The notes: generated by a model from the sequence alone, not told the origin. 61,750 bases of DNA from Eubacteriales bacterium (GCA_030536555.1 JAUNPU010000022.1:1-61750), one strand, 5' to 3'; counted from the first letter of the stretch, positions 1-10,332 are shown. Numbers and translations are program-made.

Positions 1-329
<329 letters not shown>

Positions 330-535
330 AAAGTTTGTTTCCCGATTCAAAGATTAACCACTAGCTAATCATTAAACCGTTCTACTGTTGTTTGGTTTGT
401 TACCATTCAAATCTCATTTACACTTCATCGTATTTGATGAAATTGTTTTAGAATTTTCAAGGTTTTGCATATTATTCAATCTTCAATTATCAATGTTCTT
501 GTTTTGTCTGACTGCTCTCTCGCAGCGACTTGTAT

Positions 536-564
536 ATAATACAACATGGTTTTACAAATGTCAA
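536..564 (-). promoter_or_regulatory. rRNA operon promoter
   Basis: On the minus strand there is TTGACA (559-564), a 17-bp spacer and TATTAT (536-541), an almost perfect sigma-A promoter. It lies about 200 bases upstream of the 16S 5' end. The 330-530 stretch is then an AT-rich rRNA leader without coding potential. Confidence 0.85.
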
Positions 565-713
565 CACCTTTTTTCAACTTTTTTCAAAACTTTTTTCAAG
601 CCGCTTTTTGGGGAATCCGTCCTGGTTCGCCCGCAGTGAATTCTGCTTTGCCGGTTATGAATAACTATAGTAAGAATGCCTGACGTGATTACGCTGATGC
701 TTGCGCCGTGAAG

Positions 714-890
714 TTTGGACAATTGTACCCCCGTAATTCATAAAATTATCCAATCCATGTTATAGAAACTACCTTTTAAACCATAAAAGCATGCGTTTTG
801 GACAATTCTGACTGGAATTCCCTGAAAATTATCCAAAAATCCTGAGATTTTGGATAATAACGGCTTAATTTCAAACATAATTATCCAAAT
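714..890. repeat. Array A: three convergent pairs of TTTTGGACAATT-like motifs
   Basis: Six copies of a ~12-bp motif (consensus TTTTGGACAATT, with TTTTGGATAATT variants) alternate strictly in orientation. Forward copies start at 714, 796 and 848; reverse copies at about 744, 825 and 877. In each pair the two starts are 29-30 bases apart, leaving ~18-19 variable bases between them. The reverse copy at 825 and forward copy at 848 form a hairpin, AATTATCCAAAAATC/GATTTTGGATAAT, with a CTGA loop. The array lies upstream of the rRNA promoter. The same design recurs at 29522-29791. Function unknown. Confidence 0.85.
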
Positions 891-948
891 TTGCTTTATG
901 TAAACCGATGTCTATTGCATTCCGGATAAACAAAGCTCCCATAGCGCG

Positions 949-1111
949 GCACCGCCTCACTCCCCCGGAGATTGCCACAATCCGCTGCGACACCGCCTCA
1001 CTCCCCCCGGAGTTTGCCACAATCCGCCGTTACACCGTCACAGTCAGCCGTAGCACCACCACATTCCCCCGGCGATTTCCACAGTCAGCCGGGGCGCCGC
1101 CACAATCTAAG
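949..1111. repeat. Degenerate GC-rich tandem repeats (~42 bp period)
   Basis: Two adjacent units of about 41-42 bp (949-988 and 989-1030) share ACCGCCTCACTCCCCC, GGAG.TTGCCACAATCCGC. A shorter unit (1031-1051) and a more diverged unit (1052-1091, with CACCACATTCCCCCGG and TTTCCACAGTCAGCC) follow. The sequence is C-rich on the plus strand and free of a convincing gene. The remaining bases between 565 and 1161 show nothing else that I recognise. Confidence 0.65.
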
Positions 1112-1161
1112 CCGCCCCGGCTGAATATGGATCCTCATCTTAAAATAATGCTTCTAATATA

Positions 1162-4100
1162 TTAATGCGTTCGCTGCGCCTCACTCTTCCGCTTCTGAAT
1201 CGCAGCCTCGGAAACGTTCAGGGAGCGTTCCGCCGGTTTCTTCTTCTTCTTCTGCTGCCCGCTGCCGTTCATACTCCGTTCTTCCTCCATCAGGCTGCCA
1301 AGGCTTGTCTTGACCCGCACCTTATCGACTTTGGCTTCCAGTTTTTTCTGAAGATTCTCCCGCTCCATCGTCACATAGGTCTCCATCATAAACTCGCGCT
1401 TGCGCAAATCCCGGGTATAGGTGTCCCAGACATCATTCGCCTCCGGCATATCCGGGGTCCGGTTCCGGTCGTACTCCTTCAAAACCGCCAGTTCCGCCAT
1501 CGCCCTCATGGTTCCGCGAAGCTCCTTCAGAGACTGGGGCATCAGCGGATTTGTTTTGTCAAATTTGATTGCTGCATCATCCGGCTCATTCACGATACGA
1601 TCAACAATCTGCATCACCTGTTCCATACTCTGCTTTTCTCCCGCGTCCAGCCAGCGACTGAACCGATAGGCTTCCATCTGCTTCCTGCATTCCCGAAGCT
1701 CCATCCGGTTCAAAAACGGCGGATTTTCCTCATGCTGCAGGTAAATGTCCATCCCGCGAATCTCCCGCAGCTTCTGGAATGTGGGACGAAGCGTTTTTCT
1801 CTCACTGTCTAAGCGAACCACCTCCTGCAGCGCTTCCTCCGAGGTGGCGGGTGCAGGAAATGCACCTGTCGCGGTCTGTGGTTTCATGTCCAGATTTCTC
1901 TGAACCAGACGCCCCTCCGCCTCATCCATCAGCGCCTCCTTCGTCCACATCTGATCCGCCACCTCCCGCATGCCAAGGTTGATCCGTTCCTCCTCAAACA
2001 TCATGGATTCCATATCGCTTACATTTTGAAAGTTCTCCACCTCCTGACAGCATTCATCCCATACCTTTTCCGCACCAAACACACACAGACGGCTGTAAAA
2101 GGCCAGCTTTTCTGAATCCGGATATTTTTTGGAGCATTCTGCTTCCAGAAGCCCGCGAATCTGATCTGCAGAAAGATCCAGACATTCCTGTGCCTCCGAC
2201 ACCTGCATGAGCAATTTCTCAGTCTTCTGTTCCACCATCCGGCTATGTTCCCTCGACTTCGTATCCAGCTCCAGGTGACCATTCCGAATCGTCGCCCGGT
2301 TCCGTTCCAGCGTTTCACGCCACTTTACCTGATTCTCACGATATGCATCCATCTCCGGTGAAGCGAACAAGTCCAGCATTTCTCCCTGCCGGTTCCACTC
2401 CGCCATTTCCTTCCGTAAGCCGGCGAAATGCTCCCGTTCTATCGCAGAACGACGTTCTCTCTCTAAGGCAACATTCCTCAGTTTGTCGCAGAATCCATCA
2501 AGTGCAGCATGATGCCGCTCCTCCCGGTGTTCATCTTTCTGCCACAGCTCCTCAACCAGCTTCTCCCGCGGTGCCTCGCCGAATGCACGACTGAACATGC
2601 CGCGGCTTTCCCATTCTTTCTGACTGTATTCGTGGATATCCCCTATAAGCGGTACCACCCGGAAATCCATGATACCGTTCACGGTCTCCTGGCTCATAAT
2701 CATCTCGACCCGGTGATTGCCGGAAATCATAGCCGCTGCGGCAAGCGCCGACATCCGTCTTTCCTGCTGCCTCACCGTCATTTCGGAAATCTGGTCTGCA
2801 TATCGCTCCTTGATCGGCACACCATCGACCAGCAGCATATCGTACTTGTCGATTCCCATAATCTCCTGGTTTTCCAGCTGAATATTGTTGCCAAGGGCTG
2901 ATACTGCTACATCCGAAAATATCCGGCTAAGTGCCATCTCGCAGGAAGGATCTACCGTTGCCCCATCTGCCATCCTGTGACCACCCATTGCGGCTTCCGC
3001 ATACGGAAGCTGAATTCGGATACCCTCCTGCATCGGCTCCCCCAGTGCCATTGCCATATTCATCCGGTGTTGCTGAAGGGCAATGTTTGCATTCACACTC
3101 CAGGATTCCTTCGGCATGCTTGCCTTTGAAGGTTTTAAGTTGATATCAAACCCGTTTGTCCGCAAAAAATCTCCATTGATATACAGGCTTAGCTGCACAA
3201 GCGCGTCCTGCTTCATATTAAATATCATCCGGTCCTCCGGTGTCGGATAACGACGGTTAAAATACTCCGGATTCTCCCTGCTCTTTACCATCACTGCCTG
3301 AGCTGTTCTCGTTATCTGCAAAAGCTTCATCAGGTCTTTTTCGCTGGAGTTCAGCACCTCCCTCTCGCTGTCTTCTTTGTCTGGTCTCTGCGTCAGACAG
3401 GTAAGGTCCAGATCAGCCAGTTCAAATGTGTCAAACCGGTCATACATGTCATCCAGTACCTGATACCGACTGGTCATGTCCCCATGATAAAAAAGTCTGT
3501 ACGCTTCCTTTGCCTTTCTGGTGATGTCCTCATTCGTGTCGCCTTCGTCAATTCCCATAGAAACGATATCATCCAAATCCCTGTTATCTATCTGAAAGCT
3601 GGCGGTCTTCAGGGTTTCCTCTGATTCGTTTAACAGCTCCTTATCAATGCTCGCTCCGATCAGATTCTGCTGTGCAACAAATCCTTCCACTGCCTCACGC
3701 AGAGCTGCTGACATCTGCACACCCGTAAGGATCTGTCCGGGCTGTCGGGATGGGTCCTGCGTCTCCAGCTTCATCCGTGCCACACAGTTTTCCATTTTCA
3801 CCCGACCTTCCGCCTGACTTGCCCTGGCGCGATGCTGCTGCCAGATAGCATCCAGTGTCTTCCGGGATTTTTTCACATTGTCAAGAAGGCGATCTCTGTC
3901 TGCCGGGGTGATCTCATCCTCTGTACCGACTCCTGGTATCATGTCCTCGATGTTCTTCTGATACCGTTCCAGAGCTTTCCGTTGATTTTCTAAATCTGAT
4001 TTCAGTCCGCTTGCGCTTATGCATTCATCCGACGTTCTGCTCCAGACACTTCTCGGAAGGGTTACACGCTTTTCTTTCTTCCGCTCTTCTTCCTCCTTCT

Positions 4101-5295
4101 TTTGCTCCATATAGTTCTTCGCCGCGTCACTTCGGCCCATATAAACACTGCGAATCCGGCGACGCGCCTCCGAAGACATGCTTTCGCTTCCCCGCGTCGC
4201 ATCCAGCATATACTCCGCGTACTCCTGCTCCTCCTGCGGGGTCCTCAGTATACGCTTCTCTCTGACATCATAAACATGAAAAATCCCCGCCTCTGACACC
4301 GGTTTTCTGATACCGCTATAGCTGCCATTCTCATCTAAACCTGCATCCTTTAAGAACTCTATGGCATCCTGAAAAGTCTGATTCCCTTCCCCGAGTACTT
4401 CTTCCGGACGTTCCAGATTACTTATTGCATTTGAAATGCTCATTATTCCTGCCCCGCGCAGCATATACCCTGCAGGTTCTGTCCAGCGAAGATAGAAATC
4501 GGAACATTTTCTCAGGTCCTCTTCTGTAAACTGCTCCAGTAGTTGTTCGTGCAGGGGAGATTTTCCTCCATGCGAATAATCAACACCCTTATAATTCATG
4601 AACATGCTCTGACTTTCTGCTATACTCATGATCTCCGTAGCCTGAAGAAACTGCTGACTATGCCTGTACATCCCGGCAGCCACCGCCATCACCTGCAAAG
4701 CATCTGCAGGATTCTGCAATAATTCAGCATAGTTATCCGGAGTAATCTCCCGGCCCAGATGCTTCTCAAGATTCACTCCCAGTGAATAGCTTTGCCATCC
4801 CATCCATGCATCTGCCACATACCGACACAGATACTCCGGTTCTTTGTAATGTTTGACAAACTTTTTACCAAGCTTTTTCCTTTCCGCGGCAACATTACGC
4901 CACAGAGCAAGCTGCTCCTCGGATGGCTCCAGCGTTCCGGATGCAAACTTATACGCCTCACCATTTGTATCCTTAAGCTCATCTTTCTCGTTGAGCAGCA
5001 TGGACATCTGAATATCGTAGAACGAATAGCCCTGCTTCATAAGCTGTCCGTTCAAAATCGACGTATAGCTGATTGGTCTGGACTGGAATTTGATGCCGCC
5101 TACAGCTTTCATCCACTCATCCATCCTTTTTGCTTTCTCCATTTCCTCTTTTTTCTTTGATGTGTACTTAAATCCAAAACTTAGTTCAAATACCCGTTTA
5201 TCCAGTTCTGAGTCGTTGACAACAATAACATCGTGAGCAATCGCCTCCAGCATTTCTTTCTCTGACAGTTCCTCATTTAATTTGATTCCAAACAT
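1162..5295 (-). CDS. Large orphan protein, 1377 aa, function unknown
   Basis: I do not recognise this protein. The start is well supported: AGGAGG lies 6 bases before the ATG and a good promoter lies upstream. There is no signal peptide or membrane segment, so it should be cytoplasmic. It is highly charged (Glu/Lys/Arg/Gln), with likely coiled-coil segments around residues 390-500 and from about 890 to the C terminus. A more globular middle holds the phrase LLVDGVPIKER near residue 820. The tail is strongly basic with a run of five lysines. The length and coiled coils suggest a scaffold, or a large effector or nucleic-acid-associated protein, but nothing in the sequence settles this. It stands alone next to the rRNA operon. 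Confidence 0.85.
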   Translation of the reverse strand: MFGIKLNEELSEKEMLEAIAHDVIVVNDSELDKRVFELSFGFKYTSKKKEEMEKAKRMDEWMKAVGGIKFQSRPISYTSILNGQLMKQGYSFYDIQMSMLLNEKDELKDTNGEAYKFASGTLEPSEEQLALWRNVAAERKKLGKKFVKHYKEPEYLCRYVADAWMGWQSYSLGVNLEKHLGREITPDNYAELLQNPADALQVMAVAAGMYRHSQQFLQATEIMSIAESQSMFMNYKGVDYSHGGKSPLHEQLLEQFTEEDLRKCSDFYLRWTEPAGYMLRGAGIMSISNAISNLERPEEVLGEGNQTFQDAIEFLKDAGLDENGSYSGIRKPVSEAGIFHVYDVREKRILRTPQEEQEYAEYMLDATRGSESMSSEARRRIRSVYMGRSDAAKNYMEQKKEEEERKKEKRVTLPRSVWSRTSDECISASGLKSDLENQRKALERYQKNIEDMIPGVGTEDEITPADRDRLLDNVKKSRKTLDAIWQQHRARASQAEGRVKMENCVARMKLETQDPSRQPGQILTGVQMSAALREAVEGFVAQQNLIGASIDKELLNESEETLKTASFQIDNRDLDDIVSMGIDEGDTNEDITRKAKEAYRLFYHGDMTSRYQVLDDMYDRFDTFELADLDLTCLTQRPDKEDSEREVLNSSEKDLMKLLQITRTAQAVMVKSRENPEYFNRRYPTPEDRMIFNMKQDALVQLSLYINGDFLRTNGFDINLKPSKASMPKESWSVNANIALQQHRMNMAMALGEPMQEGIRIQLPYAEAAMGGHRMADGATVDPSCEMALSRIFSDVAVSALGNNIQLENQEIMGIDKYDMLLVDGVPIKERYADQISEMTVRQQERRMSALAAAAMISGNHRVEMIMSQETVNGIMDFRVVPLIGDIHEYSQKEWESRGMFSRAFGEAPREKLVEELWQKDEHREERHHAALDGFCDKLRNVALERERRSAIEREHFAGLRKEMAEWNRQGEMLDLFASPEMDAYRENQVKWRETLERNRATIRNGHLELDTKSREHSRMVEQKTEKLLMQVSEAQECLDLSADQIRGLLEAECSKKYPDSEKLAFYSRLCVFGAEKVWDECCQEVENFQNVSDMESMMFEEERINLGMREVADQMWTKEALMDEAEGRLVQRNLDMKPQTATGAFPAPATSEEALQEVVRLDSERKTLRPTFQKLREIRGMDIYLQHEENPPFLNRMELRECRKQMEAYRFSRWLDAGEKQSMEQVMQIVDRIVNEPDDAAIKFDKTNPLMPQSLKELRGTMRAMAELAVLKEYDRNRTPDMPEANDVWDTYTRDLRKREFMMETYVTMERENLQKKLEAKVDKVRVKTSLGSLMEEERSMNGSGQQKKKKKPAERSLNVSEAAIQKRKSEAQRTH

Positions 5296-5372
5296 AAAGT
5301 ACCTCCTGTTCCCAGCCCGCCATGTATTACACTATCATGATGCATGCTTTGATTTTTGCATATTCTGTCACC

Positions 5373-5401
5373 ATTATATCGTTATGGTTCTGTATTGTCT
5401 A
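5373..5401 (-). promoter_or_regulatory. Promoter of the 1377-aa gene
   Basis: On the minus strand TAGACA (5396-5401) is followed by a 17-bp spacer and a perfect TATAAT (5373-5378). This gives an untranslated leader of about 70 bases before the ATG at 5295. Confidence 0.75.
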
Positions 5402-5490
5402 CATTCGCTCACGCAAAAGATTGCGTCGTTCACACAGCCAGCGCTTTGCTTCCCACAATCAAAAAACTGTTGTTTCCACAACTTTTTAAC

Positions 5491-5519
5491 TTTACAAATA
5501 CAGAAAAACGTATTATAGT
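5491..5519 (+). promoter_or_regulatory. Promoter of the acn-gltA-icd operon
   Basis: TTTACA (5491-5496), a 17-bp spacer and TATAGT (5514-5519) precede the aconitase gene by about 65 bases. Two copies of an AAACCGG motif (AAACCGGTT near 5525 and AAAACCGGAA near 5554) lie in the leader and could be a regulator site; this is a guess. A small GTTGT/ACAAC hairpin with a T-run sits just upstream of the promoter (about 5469-5487). Confidence 0.6.
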
Positions 5520-5586
5520 ATAACGAAACCGGTTCAATCATGTATATTTATAGGAAAACCGGAATATTATCCCGGGAGGTAAGACA

Positions 5587-7884
5587 ATGGTATCATTATA
5601 TGAAGGCGGCGTATATCTGATCAACGGAACCGAACTGGTAGCTGAGACTGACAGCATGAAGGTCAAAGCGCTCACAGGAAAAGACGCTGACAGGGAAACC
5701 GCAAAGCAGGGCACCATCGCCTATTCTATTCTGAAAGCACACAATACATCCGACAATATGGACCATCTGAAGATTCGCTTCGACAGCATGGCTTCTCATG
5801 ACATTACCTTCGTGGGAATCGTGCAGACTGCCAAGGCATCCGGCATGGAGCAGTTCCCGCTCCCCTATGTGCTGACTAACTGCCACAATACACTCTGTGC
5901 AGTGGGCGGAACCATCAATGAGGACGATCACATGTTCGGACTTTCCGCAGCCAAGAAGTACGGCGGCATCTATGTACCGCCTCACATTGCAGTCATTCAT
6001 CAGTACATGAGGGAGATGATGGCAGGCTGCGGCCGTATGATTCTCGGCTCCGACAGCCACACCCGCTACGGTGCACTCGGCACCATGGCCATCGGTGAAG
6101 GCGGCGGCGAGCTGGTAAAACAGCTCTTAAGAGACACCTATGACGTAACCTATCCCGGTGTTGTAGCCGTTTATCTGGACGGCGCTCCCCAGCCGGGCAC
6201 CGGTCCTCAGGATATTGCGCTTGCCATCATCGGCGCCGTATTCCAGAACGGCTACGTGAAGAACAAGGTTATGGAGTTTGTGGGACCTGGCGTGGCTTCC
6301 ATGACCACCGATTACCGCAACGGCGTGGACGTTATGACCACCGAGACCACCTGTCTGACCTCTATCTGGAGAACCGATGAGGATACCAAGGCTTATCTGG
6401 CAAAGCACCACCGGAAAGACGCATACCGGGAGCTGAATCCGGCTCCGGTGGCTTACTACGACGGCTGCGTATACGTGGATCTGTCCACGGTCAAGCCGAT
6501 GATCGCCCTTCCGTTCCATCCCAGCAATGCCTTTGAGATCGACGAATTTAAGGAAAATATGACCGACATTCTGGCTGACGTGGAGAAGGAGGCCCGGAAG
6601 ATTTCCGGCGGCAAGGCTGCTTTCACCCTGCTGGACAAGGTATCCGGCAAGGATTTGATGGTACAGCAGGCTGTTATCGCAGGCTGTGCCGGCGGCACCT
6701 ACACCAACCTGATGGAGGCCGCTCATGCATTAAAAGGAAAGAACTGCGGCTGTGATGAGTTCTCACTGGCTGTATACCCGTCCTCCCAGCCTGTATTTGC
6801 GGATCTGGTGAAGAAGGGCGCTGTGTCGGATCTGATGAACGCCGGTGCCATCATCCGCACCGCATTCTGCGGCCCCTGCTTCGGTGCCGGAGACACCCCC
6901 TGCAACAACGGTCTCAGCATCCGTCACACCACCCGCAACTTTCCCAACCGGGAAGGCTCCAAGCCGGGCAACGGACAGATGGCGGCGGTGGCACTTATGG
7001 ATGCCCGCTCCATCGCGGCAACCGCAGCCAACGGCGGCAGACTCACCTCTGCCTGGGAGCTTGACTGCTGGAATGATATTCCGGAATATGAATATGATGA
7101 CACTTCTTATCATAATCGTGTATATATGGGCTACACCAAAGGCGATGCGGCCAGAGATCTGGTCTATGGTCCCAACATCAAGGACTGGCCGGAGATGAGC
7201 CCGCTGGCAGACAACATTCTGCTGAAGGTATGTTCCCGGATCATGGACCCGGTAACCACCACCGACGAACTGATTCCGTCCGGTGAGACCTCCTCCTACC
7301 GCTCTAACCCGCTGGGTCTGGCAGAATTCACCCTGTCCCGCCGGGATCCGGAGTATGTGGGACGTGCCAAGGCAGTCGATCTGCTGGAGAAAGCCAGAGT
7401 GAAGGAAGGCGCAGCGAAAGAGCTCACGCTGGAACCGGCACTGGAAGACATTTTCCGGACCATCCGCACCATTCCGGGCAGCGAGGACATTTCCGTTCAG
7501 GATACGGAGATCGGAAGCATGATCTACGCCGTGAAGCCGGGCGACGGCTCTGCAAGGGAGCAGGCAGCCAGCTGCCAGCGTGTCATCGGCGGACTTGCCA
7601 ATATCTGCCGGGAATATGCAACCAAGCGTTACCGCTCCAACGTGATGAACTGGGGCATGCTTCCGTTCCAGATGGAAGGGGAGCCGCAGTTTGAGATCGG
7701 TGACTACATCTATGTGCCGGGCATCCGCAAGGCACTGGACGGCGATCTCTCCTCCATTCCCGCCTATGTGGTTGCGGCAGACGGTGTCCGCCCGCTGAAC
7801 CTCTATCTGGCTGATATGACCCCGGAGGAGCGTGCCATCGTCAAGGCCGGATGCCTGATCAACTACAACCGGAACCGGCAGTAA
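5587..7884 (+). CDS. Aconitate hydratase (YbhJ-like aconitase superfamily)
   Basis: This 765-aa protein belongs to the aconitase superfamily and converts citrate to isocitrate via cis-aconitate. The three cysteine ligands of the [4Fe-4S] cluster are evident in [12 protein letters not shown] (near residue 364) and [12 protein letters not shown] (near 430). [14 protein letters not shown] in the N-terminal half is a typical aconitase active-site segment. The C-terminal ~180 residues form the swivel domain. It resembles the YbhJ/clostridial branch rather than classical AcnA or AcnB. The start follows GGGAGG by 7 bases. Citrate synthase and isocitrate dehydrogenase lie directly downstream, which supports an aconitase role over other hydratase activities. 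Confidence 0.9.
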   Translation: MVSLYEGGVYLINGTELVAETDSMKVKALTGKDADRETAKQGTIAYSILKAHNTSDNMDHLKIRFDSMASHDITFVGIVQTAKASGMEQFPLPYVLTNCHNTLCAVGGTINEDDHMFGLSAAKKYGGIYVPPHIAVIHQYMREMMAGCGRMILGSDSHTRYGALGTMAIGEGGGELVKQLLRDTYDVTYPGVVAVYLDGAPQPGTGPQDIALAIIGAVFQNGYVKNKVMEFVGPGVASMTTDYRNGVDVMTTETTCLTSIWRTDEDTKAYLAKHHRKDAYRELNPAPVAYYDGCVYVDLSTVKPMIALPFHPSNAFEIDEFKENMTDILADVEKEARKISGGKAAFTLLDKVSGKDLMVQQAVIAGCAGGTYTNLMEAAHALKGKNCGCDEFSLAVYPSSQPVFADLVKKGAVSDLMNAGAIIRTAFCGPCFGAGDTPCNNGLSIRHTTRNFPNREGSKPGNGQMAAVALMDARSIAATAANGGRLTSAWELDCWNDIPEYEYDDTSYHNRVYMGYTKGDAARDLVYGPNIKDWPEMSPLADNILLKVCSRIMDPVTTTDELIPSGETSSYRSNPLGLAEFTLSRRDPEYVGRAKAVDLLEKARVKEGAAKELTLEPALEDIFRTIRTIPGSEDISVQDTEIGSMIYAVKPGDGSAREQAASCQRVIGGLANICREYATKRYRSNVMNWGMLPFQMEGEPQFEIGDYIYVPGIRKALDGDLSSIPAYVVAADGVRPLNLYLADMTPEERAIVKAGCLINYNRNRQ

Positions 7885-7963
7885 GGCGACGTTGCCGCCT
7901 TCAACCGCAACAGCAGCTGAAACATGACAGTAAGGAAACACAGCAAAGAAAGGAGCATTTGCC

Positions 7964-9307
7964 ATGGTCAAAACAAGCTATCTGGCGCAGTTTTATGGAA
8001 AATCACAGAACTACACCGACATTCCGAATAAGTGGTACAAAGAGTATAATGTAAAGAAGGGTCTCCGTAATGAAGACGGAACCGGTGTCCGCATCGGACT
8101 TACCCGGGTAGCCGACGTTGTGGGTTATGAGGAGACTGCCGAGGGCGCCATTCAGGCCATCCCCGGAAAGCTCTACTACAGAGGCATCGACGTAGAGGCT
8201 CTGGTAAAGGGAAAGCACAACAGCCATTTCGGCTACGAGGAGGTCTGCTTCCTGCTGCTCTTCGGCTACCTTCCCAGAAAGGCTGAGCTGGACCGGTTCT
8301 GCGGCATTCTCCGGGACAATTACACGATTCCGGATGAATTCGTGGAGATGAACCTGCTGCGAAGCCCGGGCAGAAACCTGATGAACTGTCTGCAGAATGC
8401 GGTCCTCAGCCTGTACAACTACGATGAGGACCCGGATAACATCGACGTCTATGAGACGCTGGTGAAGGGCATCAGCCTGCTGGCAAAGCTTCCGTCCATT
8501 GCCTGCTATGCATACCAGAGCAAGGTACACTACTTTGACCGCGACAGCCTGTTCATCCACTACGCCAACCCCAGCTACTCCATCGCAGAGAACTTCTTAA
8601 GCCTGCTGCGCAAGGACCAGCAGTTTACTGATAAGGAAGCACAGCTTCTGGACACGATCATGATGCTGCATGCAGACCACGGCGGCGGTAACAACTCCAC
8701 CTTCACCAACGTGGTGATTGCTTCCACCGGCACCGATATCTATTCCACCATCTGCGGAAGCATCGGTTCCATGAAGGGCCCCAGACACGGCGGCGCCAAC
8801 ATCAAGGTGGCTGAGATGATGGATGTGGTTCTGAAGGAAGCAGGCGGATACAAGGCCGATGAAAAGGCTCTGCGAAGCGTTGCGGAACGGCTGCTGGACA
8901 AGGAACTGTACGACCAGTCCGGTCTGATCTACGGCTTTGGCCACGCGGTTTACACCATTTCCGACCCCCGTGCGGAGATGCTCCGGGCATGCTGCAAGGT
9001 GGTTGCCCAGGAGAAGGATAAGATGACCGAGTTCAACTTCCGCAGAAGATTTGAGAAAGTTGTGCTGGAGGTCATGAAGGAGCGCAAAGGCGTTTCCATT
9101 CCTACCAATGTGGACTATTACAGCGGATTTGCCTATGAGATGCTGAACATTCCGAGAGATCTGTACACCCCTCTCTTCGTCTGCAGCCGTCTTGTGGGCT
9201 GGGTGGCTCACAACATTGAGAACAAGCTGTATGACGGACGGATCATGCGTCCGGCAACCAAGTACGTTGGAGAAAATATTGACTATACACCGATGGAGGA
9301 CAGATAA
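7964..9307 (+). CDS. gltA: Citrate synthase
   Basis: A 447-aa citrate synthase condensing oxaloacetate and acetyl-CoA. The catalytic residues are visible: the first His in GPRHGGAN, the second in GFGHAVY, and the Asp in the NVDYYSGF segment. The length is typical of the longer clostridial type with an N-terminal extension. AAAGGAG precedes the ATG by about 8 bases. It lies 79 bp after aconitase and ends 2 bp before isocitrate dehydrogenase, so the three are co-transcribed. Together they form the oxidative half-branch of the TCA cycle used for 2-oxoglutarate and glutamate. Confidence 0.97.
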   Translation: MVKTSYLAQFYGKSQNYTDIPNKWYKEYNVKKGLRNEDGTGVRIGLTRVADVVGYEETAEGAIQAIPGKLYYRGIDVEALVKGKHNSHFGYEEVCFLLLFGYLPRKAELDRFCGILRDNYTIPDEFVEMNLLRSPGRNLMNCLQNAVLSLYNYDEDPDNIDVYETLVKGISLLAKLPSIACYAYQSKVHYFDRDSLFIHYANPSYSIAENFLSLLRKDQQFTDKEAQLLDTIMMLHADHGGGNNSTFTNVVIASTGTDIYSTICGSIGSMKGPRHGGANIKVAEMMDVVLKEAGGYKADEKALRSVAERLLDKELYDQSGLIYGFGHAVYTISDPRAEMLRACCKVVAQEKDKMTEFNFRRRFEKVVLEVMKERKGVSIPTNVDYYSGFAYEMLNIPRDLYTPLFVCSRLVGWVAHNIENKLYDGRIMRPATKYVGENIDYTPMEDR

Positions 9308-9309
9308 GG

Positions 9310-10311
9310 ATGAAGCAGACAATTACCGTATTTAAAGGAGATGGCATCGGACCGGAGATCACCGATGCGGTTCTGGAGATTTTAGACGCAGCAAAGGCGG
9401 ATCTGGACTATGAGATTTTCAATGTAGGTGAGGCAGAGTACGAGGCTCACGGAGCGCTGATTCCCGATGATGCATTTACGTCCTTCGAGAAGACCCGGGT
9501 GCTGTTAAAGTCCCCGATCACCACTCCCGTGGGCAAAGGCTTCCGCTCCCTCAACGTTATGATGCGCAAGAAGTACGACCTGTATGCCAACATCCGTCCA
9601 GCCAGGTCCAACGCGGCGATCAAGACACCTTTTGAGAATGTTGACATCGTGATCTTCCGTGAAAATACCGAGGATCTGTATGCCGGTGTGGAGGAGATGA
9701 TCGACAAGGACACGGCTCATTCCATCAAGATCATCACCAGAGCCTGCAGCGAGCGCATCATCCGGGACGCATTTGAGTATGCTGTCAAGCAGGGAAGAAA
9801 GACCGTCACCTGCGTCCACAAGGCAAATATCATGAAGCTGTCCGACGGCTTGTTCCGTGACATCTTCTACGAGATCAGCAAAGAATATCCGCAGATTGAG
9901 GCGAATGACAAGATCGTAGACAACACCGCCATGCAGATGGTGATGAATCCTCAGCAGTTTGATGTGATCGTGACCGAGAACCTGTACGGCGATATCATTT
10001 CCGATCTGTCCAGCGGTCTGATCGGCGGTCTGGGTCTGCTTCCTTCCAGCAATCTGGGCAAGGACTTTGCCATGTTCGAGGCGGTACACGGAAGCGCACC
10101 GGACATCGCCGGCAAAGGCATCGCCAACCCCACCGCATTCCTGTGGTCTGCCTGCATGATGTTAGATCATCTGGGCAAACAGGAGGTGGCTGCCCGCATC
10201 CGCAGGGCTGTGGATGCGGTTCTGGCTGACGGAAACTGCCTGACCCCGGACCTTGGCGGTCATGGCACCACCGCTGCCTATAAGGACGCGATCATTGCAA
10301 AGCTGGCGTAA
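9310..10311 (+). CDS. icd: Isocitrate dehydrogenase (NAD-type)
   Basis: A 333-aa member of the isocitrate/isopropylmalate dehydrogenase family. The substrate-binding segment PVGKGFRSLNVMMRKKYDLYANIRP-like (near residues 67-98, key Ser, Asn and Arg residues) is characteristic of isocitrate rather than isopropylmalate enzymes. The HGSAPDIAGK segment lacks the Lys-Tyr pair of NADP-dependent bacterial forms, so NAD is the likely cofactor. Its ATG is 2 bp after the citrate synthase stop codon, so translation is probably coupled. It is the last gene of the operon, before a strong hairpin terminator. Confidence 0.93.
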   Translation: MKQTITVFKGDGIGPEITDAVLEILDAAKADLDYEIFNVGEAEYEAHGALIPDDAFTSFEKTRVLLKSPITTPVGKGFRSLNVMMRKKYDLYANIRPARSNAAIKTPFENVDIVIFRENTEDLYAGVEEMIDKDTAHSIKIITRACSERIIRDAFEYAVKQGRKTVTCVHKANIMKLSDGLFRDIFYEISKEYPQIEANDKIVDNTAMQMVMNPQQFDVIVTENLYGDIISDLSSGLIGGLGLLPSSNLGKDFAMFEAVHGSAPDIAGKGIANPTAFLWSACMMLDHLGKQEVAARIRRAVDAVLADGNCLTPDLGGHGTTAAYKDAIIAKLA

Positions 10312-10332
10312 CGATTGCAGTTTACCCTATTA

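Noticed and set aside
388..639. Open frame of 83 codons on the plus strand in the rRNA leader
   Set aside because: It lies opposite the rRNA promoter and leader, lacks a ribosome site and has no protein-like composition.
714..890. Insertion sequence or MITE
   Set aside because: No transposase remnant, no single pair of terminal repeats and no evident target duplication; several evenly spaced pairs fit an array better.
949..1111. CRISPR array
   Set aside because: The units are degenerate and contiguous, with no conserved repeat/unique spacer pattern and no cas genes nearby.
908..1165. 85-codon open frame over the GC-rich tandem repeats
   Set aside because: The open frame results from the repeat composition; no ribosome site, and the peptide is low-complexity.
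6763..7971. 402-codon minus-strand frame opposite aconitase
   Set aside because: Antisense shadow of a strongly conserved gene in GC-biased codons; no start signals or family resemblance.
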